Part shown: piece by piece, positions 49,989 through 57,864 of the stretch
Layout: every line of letters begins with the position of its first letter
Numbering within the stretch: the stretch's first letter is position 1
From: Magnetospirillum sp. 64-120
GTDB taxonomy: Bacteria; Pseudomonadota; Alphaproteobacteria; Rhodospirillales; Magnetospirillaceae
Direction of reading: 5' to 3'
Assembly (NCBI GenBank): GCA_001898825.1
Contig: MKVK01000042.1
Location: 1 to 57,864 of the forward strand
Length of the DNA stretch: 57,864 nucleotides
The notes under the pieces: generated by a model
Seen by the model: only the letters and a program-made list of their open reading frames with translations
Databases searched by the model: none
Told to the model about the DNA's origin: nothing
Program-made: the position numbers and the translations under genes

Positions 49989-50085
49989 GCGCGAAGCGCG
50001 GGCCCGGGCCGGCTCAGACTTGTTATGCGCGAAGCGCGTGCCCGTGCCGGGCCGGCTCAGACGCCGCCGGGCTTTAGATGGATGG
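49989..50085. repeat. Dispersed intergenic repeat, copies 2 and 3
   Basis: GCGCGAAGCGC with a GGGCCGGCTCAGAC tail occurs at 49989-50019 and again at 50027-50062, and the second is followed by the same CCGGGCTTTAGATGGATGG found at 46930. The block sits in the guaA upstream region; it may be a REP-like or small structured element. Confidence 0.55.
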
Positions 50086-50154
50086 TGCGAGGGGTTGTTT
50101 CACAGGGGCCCTTGAGTCTAGAGTGCGCCCCTCGACACCACCCCCGAGGCCAAA

Positions 50155-51708
<1,554 letters not shown>

Positions 51709-51735
51709 TTTTTCAATAGGTTAGCTGATTTTGGG

Positions 51736-51758
51736 AGGCTCCTTCGGGAGCCTTCTTG
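51736..51758 (+). terminator. Element-supplied terminator for guaA
   Basis: AGGCTCC-TTCG-GGAGCCT forms a seven-base stem with a UUCG-type tetraloop followed by TTCTT. It lies 28 bases after the guaA stop codon inside the element, and so replaces the terminator moved to 57658. Confidence 0.65.
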
Positions 51759-51787
51759 CTGTCCGCCTCGCTCCATGCCATTCTCAT

Positions 51788-51809
51788 CTGTGTGTGATTT
51801 TGTGAGTGG
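51788..51809. repeat. 22-bp direct repeat, left copy (probable integrase arm site)
   Basis: CTGTGTGTGATTTTGTG opens this repeat, which recurs at 57460-57481 with one mismatch. The copies lie about 80 bases inside each attachment repeat in the same orientation, an arrangement expected for arm-type sites of a tyrosine integrase. Confidence 0.6.
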
Positions 51810-51833
51810 TTGTCCGCACGAAGGGGGATAGGG

Positions 51834-53072
51834 ATGGCGGTTTTCAAGCGCGAGGGATCGCCCTATTGGTTCATTGAATTTACCTTCAAGGGCCAGAAGG
51901 TCCGCCAGTCCAGCGGCACCACCAAGAAGCGGGAAGCCGAGGAGCGGGAACGCATCCTGCGCCAGGAAATCAAGGAACAGCTTCTCCTGGGCAAGGTGGC
52001 GGAAATGAGCCTGGGCGAGGCCATAGACCGCTATTACGACGGGGTGATCGTCCCCAAGGGGAATATCGGCGTTGCCAAGCGGGAGCTTTACGCCCTGAAC
52101 CAGCTACGGGAAGGCTTGGGCGCTGATTCCCCCATCGCCAAGCTGTCGGCCCGCGTCCTGGCCGATTACAAGGACAGCCTGCTTGCCGGGAAAAAGGCAC
52201 CGGCCACCGTCAACCGCTACCTCGCCACGATCAAGGCCATCCTGAACAAGGCCAAGGACGAATGGGGCACCCTGGCCGTGGTGCCCACAATCAAGCTCCT
52301 AAGCCTCGACAACGCCCGTTACCGTTGGCTGACCGAGGAGGAGGAGAGGGCGCTTCTCCCCGCCTGCGCCCCGCATTTGCGCGATCTGGTGGTCTTCCTG
52401 ATGGATACCGGGGCGCGGCTGCGGGAGGCCACCTTGCTGACCTGGACGGACGTTGACCTTGATCGGAAGCCCCGTGCCGCCGTTCGGTTCATGGAAACCA
52501 AATCCGGCAAGCCACGGGGCGTCCCGCTGTCAACGCGGGTGGAGGAGATGCTGAGGCGGCTTAGGGCGGAATGCCCGGAGGGTGAAGGCCGGGTGTTCCT
52601 GTACCGCCCCGTGGGCCGTGGGGGCGTCGGAGACGACGGAACCAAGCGCGGCAAGGCAATCCCGTTCAACAACCCCTTCGGAACCTGGGATACCGCCCGG
52701 AAACGGGTTGGGCTGGAGGACGTGAACCTGCACGACCTGCGCCACACCTTCGCCAGCCGCCTTGTCATGCGGGGCGTGCCGCTGCTGACCGTTTCCAAGC
52801 TGCTGGGACACCACAGCATCCAAATGACGATGCGCTATGCCCACCTTGCCCCGGATGCCTTTGACGCGGCCATAGACCTATTGGAGGGCGGCCAACCGCG
52901 AGCGGAGCCAGTCCCCGCCGCTGCTGCCCTTGCGCCGCTTGAGGACGGGGCGGGCGACCAGATTGCAGGCGGGGCTGGCGATCTGGCTGGGGATGATCTT
53001 GCTGCCTTCGAGGAAGGCGACGAGATCGGATTTGAAGAACCTGGGGCTTCTGCCGATGTAGCTCTTGGGTAG
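51834..53072 (+). CDS. Tyrosine integrase of the guaA element
   Basis: The 412-residue product has an N-terminal arm-binding region (1-55: REGSPYWFIEFTFKGQKVRQ), a core-binding domain (about 58-150) and a catalytic domain with Arg195 in DTGARLREATLL, Lys223 in METKSGKPRG, His300-x-x-Arg303 in NLHDLRHTFA, His326 in LLGHHS and nucleophile Tyr335 in MTMRYAHL. It resembles the P4-like/short-phage integrases that use gene 3' ends as sites. AAGGGGG precedes the ATG at 51834. Its final 195 bases overlap the antisense HTH gene, an odd arrangement. The C-terminal 60 residues beyond Tyr335 are Ala/Gly/Asp-rich and may be shaped by the overlap. Confidence 0.93.
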   Translation: MAVFKREGSPYWFIEFTFKGQKVRQSSGTTKKREAEERERILRQEIKEQLLLGKVAEMSLGEAIDRYYDGVIVPKGNIGVAKRELYALNQLREGLGADSPIAKLSARVLADYKDSLLAGKKAPATVNRYLATIKAILNKAKDEWGTLAVVPTIKLLSLDNARYRWLTEEEERALLPACAPHLRDLVVFLMDTGARLREATLLTWTDVDLDRKPRAAVRFMETKSGKPRGVPLSTRVEEMLRRLRAECPEGEGRVFLYRPVGRGGVGDDGTKRGKAIPFNNPFGTWDTARKRVGLEDVNLHDLRHTFASRLVMRGVPLLTVSKLLGHHSIQMTMRYAHLAPDAFDAAIDLLEGGQPRAEPVPAAAALAPLEDGAGDQIAGGAGDLAGDDLAAFEEGDEIGFEEPGASADVALG

Positions 53073-53147
53073 ATCGAGCCGGTCGAGTTGGCGGACAGAG
53101 ACGCGGAGATAATCCGCAGCTTCCACCCGACTTAACACCTCGGTCAT
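52878..53147 (-). CDS. Excisionase-like MerR-type HTH protein
   Basis: The 89-residue product starts MTEVLSRVEAADYLRVSVRQ and continues LDLPKSYIGRSPRFFKSDLVAFLEGSK, the pattern of the small DNA-binding proteins (HTH_17/AlpA type) used as excisionases or activators of integrase genes. The C-terminal third is basic and low-complexity. It is coded on the strand opposite the integrase and overlaps its last 195 bases, so only one of the two can evolve freely there. The ATG at 53147 is preferred to one 13 codons upstream. Confidence 0.7.
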   Translation of the reverse strand: MTEVLSRVEAADYLRVSVRQLDRLDLPKSYIGRSPRFFKSDLVAFLEGSKIIPSQIASPACNLVARPVLKRRKGSSGGDWLRSRLAALQ

Positions 53148-53258
53148 TGAGGCTATATGCGCTCCTTTGCTGGTGGTGAACAACAAAAACCCCGCCAGCG
53201 AGATACTGACGGGGCGGACAATTTTGCTTACTTCTTCTGCGACAACTTATCGGATTGG

Positions 53259-54560
53259 CTAAGGGCGATTAACTACCCCAAGAGCATCTGCGTTCATGCA
53301 AGTTGCTCTGATATGAGTGGCTATAATTGCTCTATTTGCTGAGCTAATATTTGACCACCCTGCATCCCAAACGTCATATGCATGCCAAGAGTATCCCTTT
53401 GTAAGAGATTTTGACATCGTGTTCATTGAGTGCAAGGCCGAAGCAAGGTACTTGTCTTTAATGGTTAGAGACGCAATGTCAACTATACCCGCAATGTAAA
53501 CAAGCCATCTGGCCAAGTGAACATACTGATCCCATGCACCAATCCCTTGTGTGAATGCACGCTTCTTCTCAATGATGTCAGCAAGAACAGATACAACTTT
53601 CTGATCATTCACACTTTTGCCGATTGCGCCTACGGCGGCTATTATCTCGTATAAAGACGATGATATTTTTATGTAGTCATCGGTATAATGATATCCATTA
53701 TTGAGTACATTGCGTAAATTTACTGTTGCGTCCTTACATTTCTCTGCATCAACAACTGAAGCGGACACGCCTTTAAAAAAGTCAGCGATTTCCGTCCCAT
53801 CAATCACTCTCATTCCATAGCAATGAGAGTAGTAATCTTTGACGTACTGACTAACGGCATTCCTTGACACGAGAAAAATGTTGCCACTCACGATTTGCTT
53901 GAATGACAGTCCTTTATAATCACTAATTATGGCTTTCAAATTTGTATCGCTTAAAGAGTACCCGAGAATAACAACAGTGTTCTCATGCAACACTGTGCTT
54001 AATTTTCTCGAAAAATAACTCTCTGAATTTATGAAGCGAAAATAATCATCCGAAGTTACAACCATATTGTCAGGGCTGTCTATGGAGCCGTGCACATGAT
54101 ACACCTCAGCATGATTTCTCGATCGCGGTATTGGAAGGCCAGGGGTTAGAGAGTGGCAGCGATCATCGCCAATAAGTGCTTCGGCAAGCTTGTCATAGTT
54201 TGTAGTTATAATTGAGACCGAATGCTTGTGTAGAACGTCTTGGATTGCGGAGTTGTCTCCGCTGAGAGAAATTCCATTAATGTGAGAGCAAATCTCTTCG
54301 TAAATGCTCTTGCCGCATTTTGATAACTCTATGCTTATAACTTGAGCCGCCTCTTCGAGTGCAAGCGGGTTGTTTCCTTTAACTGGGAAAAGAGCGGCCT
54401 TTAAATCTGCGCCATTCGCCAATGTGTCGCAGCATCGCTCAAGGAGTTCTTGCCAGTTTGGCGCCGCACCTTGCGTTACAGCTTTTGAAAAGCCAGTCCC
54501 AGTGAACAGGCAAAGGCGTCCAGAAGCTGCTGCGTATGCGATCTCGAAATATGCGCTCAT
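53259..54560 (-). CDS. SIR2-domain protein, candidate anti-phage NADase
   Basis: The first 260 residues of this 433-residue product form a SIR2-like domain: LCLFTGTGFSKA (nucleotide loop, 17-28), IITTNYDKLAEAL with Asn121, the catalytic-type His157 in VYHVHGSIDSPDNMV, DDYFRF, and VVILGYSLSDTNLKAII. SIR2 domains in defence systems (Thoeris, Dsr, SIR2-Argonaute and others) cleave NAD on infection. The C-terminal 170 residues are helical and unrecognised, perhaps a sensor. The gene is markedly AT-rich compared with its neighbours, so it came recently. The ATG at 54560 has a GGGAAG site upstream. It is the likely reason the element is kept; activity is inferred. Confidence 0.85.
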   Translation of the reverse strand: MSAYFEIAYAAASGRLCLFTGTGFSKAVTQGAAPNWQELLERCCDTLANGADLKAALFPVKGNNPLALEEAAQVISIELSKCGKSIYEEICSHINGISLSGDNSAIQDVLHKHSVSIITTNYDKLAEALIGDDRCHSLTPGLPIPRSRNHAEVYHVHGSIDSPDNMVVTSDDYFRFINSESYFSRKLSTVLHENTVVILGYSLSDTNLKAIISDYKGLSFKQIVSGNIFLVSRNAVSQYVKDYYSHCYGMRVIDGTEIADFFKGVSASVVDAEKCKDATVNLRNVLNNGYHYTDDYIKISSSLYEIIAAVGAIGKSVNDQKVVSVLADIIEKKRAFTQGIGAWDQYVHLARWLVYIAGIVDIASLTIKDKYLASALHSMNTMSKSLTKGYSWHAYDVWDAGWSNISSANRAIIATHIRATCMNADALGVVNRP

Positions 54561-54644
54561 TGGTAATCTTCCCGCCACTTGCGTTTCTACCGGCAAAAGT
54601 TTTGCCGATATTGCGCTACCTCTAAGGGTGTGGCAAGGGAGGCG

Positions 54645-55085
54645 TTAGCGCCGCAAACGTTCCGCGTACTTCATCGCGTACTGCATGCTGAACTTCGTGG
54701 CCGTTGCCAGCCAGTCAATGTCCTCCACCCGCTTTGCGTCTTCGACGGTTTGCCGCAGGAGCGGTGTGAGGATGTCGATAAGCAGCTCACCCGGATCGGC
54801 ACGAGTGCGCCCCTTGGCAGACACGACGATGGTGGAAGCTGCGCCGTCTTGCGTGGTGGCTTGGGCGGATAACGCCATATTGCCAGTCAGCACCCAGTTA
54901 ACATCCACTCCCTGTTCCGCCAGGAAGCGCAGTGCTTCGGCTGTGGGGTAATACTCCCCACGTTCCCAGCTTTGCCATGTGCGAGGGGAAACGCTCACCC
55001 GGCTTGCCATCTCAGTCTGCGTAAGTCCGAGATCATCCCGAACCTTACGAAGTCTTTGGCCAACTGCTGGAGGTGGATGTGACAT
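54645..55085 (-). CDS. XRE-family repressor
   Basis: The 146-residue product has an N-terminal lambda-repressor-type helix-turn-helix (about residues 9-62: GQRLRKVRDDLGLTQTEMASRVSVSPRTWQSWERGEYYPTAEAL) and a C-terminal part with no protease motif. It probably regulates the element, including the divergent gene at 55276. It starts at an ATG, with a divergent promoter region of about 190 bases to the right. It lies upstream of the SIR2 gene on the same strand with about 85 bases between, so it may also control SIR2 expression. Confidence 0.87.
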   Translation of the reverse strand: MSHPPPAVGQRLRKVRDDLGLTQTEMASRVSVSPRTWQSWERGEYYPTAEALRFLAEQGVDVNWVLTGNMALSAQATTQDGAASTIVVSAKGRTRADPGELLIDILTPLLRQTVEDAKRVEDIDWLATATKFSMQYAMKYAERLRR

Positions 55086-55275
55086 GGGCTGTCTCCTGCC
55101 TTATGGGGCGGAGATTTGCAGCGCCATATTCTTGCGCAACTGAATAGCAGTGAGTTGCCTATTGAGCAAGAACCAGCGCGTTGACTGCGCAGTATGGCGC
55201 GTAGTAAGACGAGAAATCCTGCCTGTTCGTCAGGCAAGTTACGTCTGCTGTCTCCGCTATCCTGCGGGAGGTTTC

Positions 55276-55737
55276 ATGCCCATGCGTTGTTTGGCACTGT
55301 CCGCCGCCCTTATGGTGCTGGCTGCGTATCCTGCTGTCGCTGCGGACTTCCCGCCCTACTCCACCAAGCGGGTGTTTGACCAGTGCATCCAGGCCGAGAA
55401 GTTTTTTGATGATGCCTACAGTGCGTCCGAGGTGTGGCCTCCCTCGGTCTGGACCGCAAGGGTTGATGCACAGGGATGTGTTGCCAGGATTTCAGGGCTG
55501 AGTGAAGGAATTGCCGCCGCCATTGGGTTCATGACCGCTTCCGGCGTGGAAAAGAACCTTGCTGCCTCTGCTTACCCCACTCAATTCGGCTGTGCCGTTG
55601 GCGGATCAACCACCGAAATGCAGGTGCGCATCTTCGTTCAGTACGTCAAGCGACACCCGGAACTCTTCCCCGATCTGTGGTCAATCACCTTCTCCAAGGC
55701 CATGCAGGAGAAATTCCCTTGTGACGGTCGCCAATGA
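55276..55737 (+). CDS. Rap1a/Tai-like secreted protein
   Basis: The 153-residue product starts MPMRCLALSAALMVLAAYPAVAAD, a signal peptide. The mature part has the pattern of the Rap1a/Tai immunity-protein family: a Cys in AQGCVARISGLSEGIAAAIGF, a second in YPTQFGCAVGGST, then QVRIFVQYVKRHPELFP and the final ALQEKFPC-like AMQEKFPCDG. Rap1a is a periplasmic immunity protein against a type VI secretion amidase. No effector gene is present, so immunity, a related periplasmic role or a satellite factor are all possible. GGGAGG precedes the ATG. Confidence 0.6.
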   Translation: MPMRCLALSAALMVLAAYPAVAADFPPYSTKRVFDQCIQAEKFFDDAYSASEVWPPSVWTARVDAQGCVARISGLSEGIAAAIGFMTASGVEKNLAASAYPTQFGCAVGGSTTEMQVRIFVQYVKRHPELFPDLWSITFSKAMQEKFPCDGRQ

Positions 55738-56096
55738 GCAAGAGCTTGCGCTATATCGGCATTGGCGTTGTGGTTCTCCTCGTTGCCGGGCAACTGCGCC
55801 TCTTCGCGGATGCCATTACCTCTTCCCCGCTGAATGCCATCGTGCTTGCTGGCATTGGCGTTGCGCTTTGGCTTGACCACACCCGCATGAAGAAGCGGGA
55901 ACAGGAGAAGGCCGAGTTTCTGGAGCGAATGGAGCAACAGGAGCGGCTGCGGAAGCTGGTGCCGCAAACCCCGGACGAACGGTATGCCGCTTACGTCAGA
56001 CAGTGCGAAGGGTGGTGTCCGCCCATGTCGCGGGCAGAGTGGGACCAGGAAGAGGGGCTTGCTCCTGTCGCCCCCGGCACCACCCAACCCGGTTGA
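55734..56096 (+). CDS. Small membrane protein with coiled-coil tail, 120 aa
   Basis: Two hydrophobic segments (IGIGVVVLLVAGQL and SPLNAIVLAGIGVALWL) are followed by a charged helix (RMKKREQEKAEFLERMEQQERLRKLV, about 50-76) and a short tail with a CEGWCPP motif. It starts at the ATG overlapping the previous stop codon by four bases, so it is coupled to the Rap1a-like gene. The family is not recognised. A partner function with the secreted protein is plausible. Confidence 0.6.
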   Translation: MSKSLRYIGIGVVVLLVAGQLRLFADAITSSPLNAIVLAGIGVALWLDHTRMKKREQEKAEFLERMEQQERLRKLVPQTPDERYAAYVRQCEGWCPPMSRAEWDQEEGLAPVAPGTTQPG

Positions 56097-56155
56097 CAAC
56101 TTCCATCCCTGAGCTTTACATAACACTCAACGACCGTTGAGGGATGCGTAAAGCC

Positions 56156-56818
56156 ATGCGGTATGTCGCCTACTATCGGGTTTCCACGGACAGGCAGGGC
56201 CGCTCCGGTCTTGGCCTGGAAGCACAGCAAGAGGCTGTTCGGGCGTTCCTGGCTGGCAAGGGCTGGCCCCCGATTGCCGAGTTCACCGAGATTGAGAGCG
56301 GGCGCAAGTCCGATCAGCAGCGCCCCCAGCTTGCCGCCGCCCTGGCTGCCTGTCGCCTACATAAGGCGGTGCTGGTGATCGCCAAGCTGGACAGGCTGGC
56401 AAGGAATGCTGCCTTCCTGCTGAACCTACGGGATGCCGGGGTAGAGTTCGTCGCCTGCGACATGCCCGACGCCAACCGCCTTACCGTGGGCATCATGGCC
56501 TTGGTAGCGGAGGACGAGGCCGACAGGACCAGCGCCCGGACAAAGGCCGCCCTGGCCGCTGCAAAGGCCCGTGGGGTGGCATTGGGAGGTTTCCGGGGGT
56601 ACGTGCCCACCGAGGCTGATAGGGCCAAGGCTGCCCACGCCAAGCGGGAGAAGGCGAGGCGGACGGATTTGCTGCCGGTGGTCGAGGCCATCCGGGCCAA
56701 GGGCATCACCAGCCTGAACGGCATCGCCAATGCCTTGAACGAACAGAACATCCCAACAGCCACCGGCAAGCGATGGCAGGCCATTCAGGTCAAGCGGATG
56801 CTGGAGTTATCTGCATAA
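56156..56818 (+). CDS. Serine recombinase/resolvase
   Basis: The 220-residue product has the resolvase catalytic domain (1-135): Ser10 in YYRVSTDRQG, the Arg pair in KLDRLARNAAFL, and DMPDANRLTVGIMALVAEDEADRTSARTKAAL. The C-terminal part (about 150-220) ends LNGIANALNEQNIPTATGKRWQAIQVKRML, a recombinase-type DNA-binding helix. An ATG four codons upstream (56144) is also open; the GAGGG site fits the later start only loosely. It may resolve the element or act on a second site; it could also be a remnant of an older element. Confidence 0.85.
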   Translation: MRYVAYYRVSTDRQGRSGLGLEAQQEAVRAFLAGKGWPPIAEFTEIESGRKSDQQRPQLAAALAACRLHKAVLVIAKLDRLARNAAFLLNLRDAGVEFVACDMPDANRLTVGIMALVAEDEADRTSARTKAALAAAKARGVALGGFRGYVPTEADRAKAAHAKREKARRTDLLPVVEAIRAKGITSLNGIANALNEQNIPTATGKRWQAIQVKRMLELSA

Positions 56819-56877
56819 ACTAAGCTTCATTCAGATGTGTATAATTTCCATGCGCTCCCGTTGGTCGCACGGCTGCG

Positions 56878-57006
56878 CCTTGCATAGCATGGGACTGATA
56901 CTAATCTATAAATCTATCTAATCTACACTTAATAATATTAATCAATGCATCCTTGCATTCCTAATCTCCTATTGTCGATTAGTCATATCGCATTCGCTAT
57001 GCAAGG
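56878..57006. repeat. Inverted repeat bounding an AT-rich 107-bp loop
   Basis: CCTTGCATAGC at 56878-56888 is the exact reverse complement of GCTATGCAAGG at 56996-57006. Between them is an AT-rich stretch with a smaller inverted repeat (AATGCATCCTTGCATT). The pattern suggests a structured RNA or a protein-binding region. Confidence 0.45.
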
Positions 57007-57459
57007 AATTAATCAGATTAAATGTAAGAAACGGATACTGGGGTGTTAACCATTCTGCCTTCTTGTTCATTACAAGGACGAGCAACTCAGATTGGCGAGC
57101 CTACGGGTTCCAGTCCGTCGCCGGATCGAGCTTGTCCATTAGGCAGGGACGTACAGCCAGTTTCCAAACCAGACAGATATCCGAACCAAAACAACGTATC
57201 TTGCCGGTTATGGGGCTGTTTGATCCTAAGCCGCAGTAAGGCGCATCGCCATTGATCTGGCCTGTTGTGGAAACCGGAGCGGACCAGAGAGGGTGTATGG
57301 GGGACATTGCCGCTGGAGATGATCTAATCACCCCCTCGCAAAAATCCGCCGAATTTTGGCTTCTGGGCGTGCTTCCATCGCCATTGCCGAACATCCGGGA
57401 TGGCAGTACCGTAGGCCCTGCACGGGAATGGCGCTGGAGCCGATAGCCGCCTGAACCTG

Positions 57460-57481
57460 CTGTGTGTGATTTTGTGTGTGG
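57460..57481. repeat. 22-bp direct repeat, right copy (probable integrase arm site)
   Basis: This is the second copy of the repeat at 51788-51809 with one mismatch, 82 bases inside the right attachment repeat. Confidence 0.6.
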
Positions 57482-57563
57482 AATGCTGCGCCTGCCGGTC
57501 TCTTCCTGTCTTTGAAAGCGGCTAAAAACCTAGGATTTCTGCGCCTATGGCGCCAATTTCTCC

Positions 57564-57645
57564 CATTATCAACGAGGTCAAGGGCATCAACCGGGTGACC
57601 TACGACATCACCTCGAAGCCGCCGGGAACGATCGAGTGGGAGTGA
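57564..57645. repeat. Right attachment repeat (attR), duplicate of the guaA 3' end
   Basis: The last 27 codons of guaA are repeated here with three synonymous changes, followed at once by a terminator that fits the original gene end. This is the right junction of the 51709-57645 element. Confidence 0.92.
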
Positions 57646-57657
57646 TCCAGAAATAAG

Positions 57658-57682
57658 AAAAGGCGCCTTTCGGCGCCTTTTT
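57658..57682 (+). terminator. Displaced original guaA terminator
   Basis: AAAAGGCGCC-TTTC-GGCGCCTTTT with a following T forms a ten-base stem and a T-run of five, 13 bases after the attR stop codon. It is a textbook rho-independent terminator now separated from guaA by the element. Confidence 0.8.
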
Positions 57683-57750
57683 CATGTTTTGAAAGGACGA
57701 GTGGAATGATGATTCCATATACCTAAAAATTGCATATCATCTCCTCTAGG

Positions 57751-57864
57751 TGACCTGAGACCGGAAAACTCCTCCAAATTTGGGTAGAGTCCGCCATCTA
57801 CGGAGACGGACTTATGAAGCGCAGCCGGTTCAGCGAGGAACAGATCATTGGCATCCTGAAGGAA
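57751..57864 (+). mobile_element. Left end of an IS3-family insertion sequence (partial)
   Basis: TGACCTGAGACCGG begins the element and resembles the TGACCTG-type terminal repeat of the IS3 family (IS407/IS51-like groups), followed by an orfA start 63 bases in. The right end lies outside the window. It sits just past the guaA terminator. Confidence 0.75.
57814..57864 (+). CDS. IS3-family transposase OrfA, N-terminal fragment at window edge
   Basis: The 17 residues read MKRSRFSEEQIIGILKE, the typical start of the IS3-family OrfA helix-turn-helix protein, which together with a frameshifted OrfB forms the transposase. The frame is open to the window end, so intactness cannot be judged. Confidence 0.85.
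   Translation, partial: MKRSRFSEEQIIGILKE

Larger units (their letters stand above)
56819..57563. other. Noncoding region of the element, 745 bp
   Basis: No supported gene. The part from about 56820 to 57040 is strongly AT-rich and holds an inverted repeat (56878-56888 with 56996-57006). The part after 57040 is more mixed; a short frame at 57043-57255 is not convincing. The right arm-type repeat lies at 57460-57481. The AT-rich block could hold a regulatory RNA, an origin or a promoter. Confidence 0.5.
51709..57645. mobile_element. Integrative element of 5.9 kb in guaA
   Basis: The segment lies between 82-base direct repeats of the guaA 3' end and carries a tyrosine integrase beside the left junction, an excisionase-like HTH gene, an XRE repressor and a serine recombinase. 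Cargo is a SIR2-domain gene, a Rap1a/Tai-like secreted protein and a membrane protein. No capsid, tail or replication gene is seen, so it is a small integrative island or phage satellite, not a full prophage. guaA is a known insertion site. A serine recombinase as well as the integrase is unusual in so small an element. Confidence 0.88.

Noticed and set aside
53259-55085. Complete Thoeris-type system
   Set aside because: No TIR-domain partner is present; the neighbouring gene is an XRE repressor.
56878-57006. Retron-like noncoding RNA
   Set aside because: Flanking inverted repeats are present but no reverse transcriptase gene lies in the element.
57043-57255. Possible 70-aa gene in the element
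   Set aside because: No ribosome-binding site, atypical composition and no recognisable sequence.

Overview
The window looks like the chromosome of a GC-rich alphaproteobacterium, probably a Magnetospirillum-like member of the Rhodospirillales. This is inferred from the gene order lptF-lptD-surA-pdxA-rsmA, the DUF420/ctaB group, the ribbon-helix-helix and CorA-type genes, and the codon choice. No rRNA, tRNA or CRISPR array was seen. The window is conserved core DNA (about 20.1-51.7 kb) between two mobile regions.

Left region, 1 to about 20.1 kb: a genomic island. Its right end carries a tyrosine integrase beside the core gene holC, and its left end lies outside the window. Cargo includes a PIN-domain protein and a short tyrosine recombinase enclosed by 16-bp inverted repeats, an orphan FixJ-like response regulator, four small hypothetical genes, a calcineurin-like phosphoesterase, a MASE1 histidine kinase/response regulator pair, a zinc-ribbon protein, a 564-residue unknown and a DUF3768 protein. 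The most striking content is a six-gene operon at 5695-10529 on the minus strand: GT-B glycosyltransferase, short QueD-like protein, TGT/DpdA-like transglycosylase, 114-residue unknown, full QueD-like enzyme, and GT-A-like glycosyltransferase with a DND motif. Five of the six genes overlap or nearly abut. I read it as a candidate nucleic-acid modification system that inserts a 7-deazaguanine-type base and then attaches sugar. Function and final product are inference.

Core region, 20.1-51.7 kb: holC with two tandem M17 aminopeptidase genes; a membrane flippase-like protein; the AmmeMemoRadiSam genes (amrS divergent from an amrB-amrA fusion); cysQ; an OmpP1/FadL porin; tsaC; a GlcD-type FAD oxidoreductase; then the envelope/maturation operon lptF-lptD-surA-pdxA-rsmA, in which no lptG is seen. 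Next come a 677-residue protein with 48-residue repeats, a cytidylate-kinase-like protein, a LOG-family protein, an MBL hydrolase, a methyltransferase, the DUF420-ctaB heme O genes, a LysR regulator with two tiny divergent genes, a CorA-type transporter, a lipoprotein, a DJ-1/PfpI protein, an RHH protein and guaA.

Right region, 51.7-57.6 kb: a 5.9-kb integrative element inserted in the 3' end of guaA. It is bounded by 82-bp direct repeats differing by three synonymous changes, with the original-looking guaA terminator now beyond the far repeat. It carries an integrase, an excisionase-like HTH protein overlapping it antisense, an AT-rich SIR2-domain gene (candidate phage defence), an XRE repressor, a Rap1a/Tai-like secreted protein, a membrane protein and a serine recombinase. 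The window ends inside the left end of an IS3-family insertion sequence.
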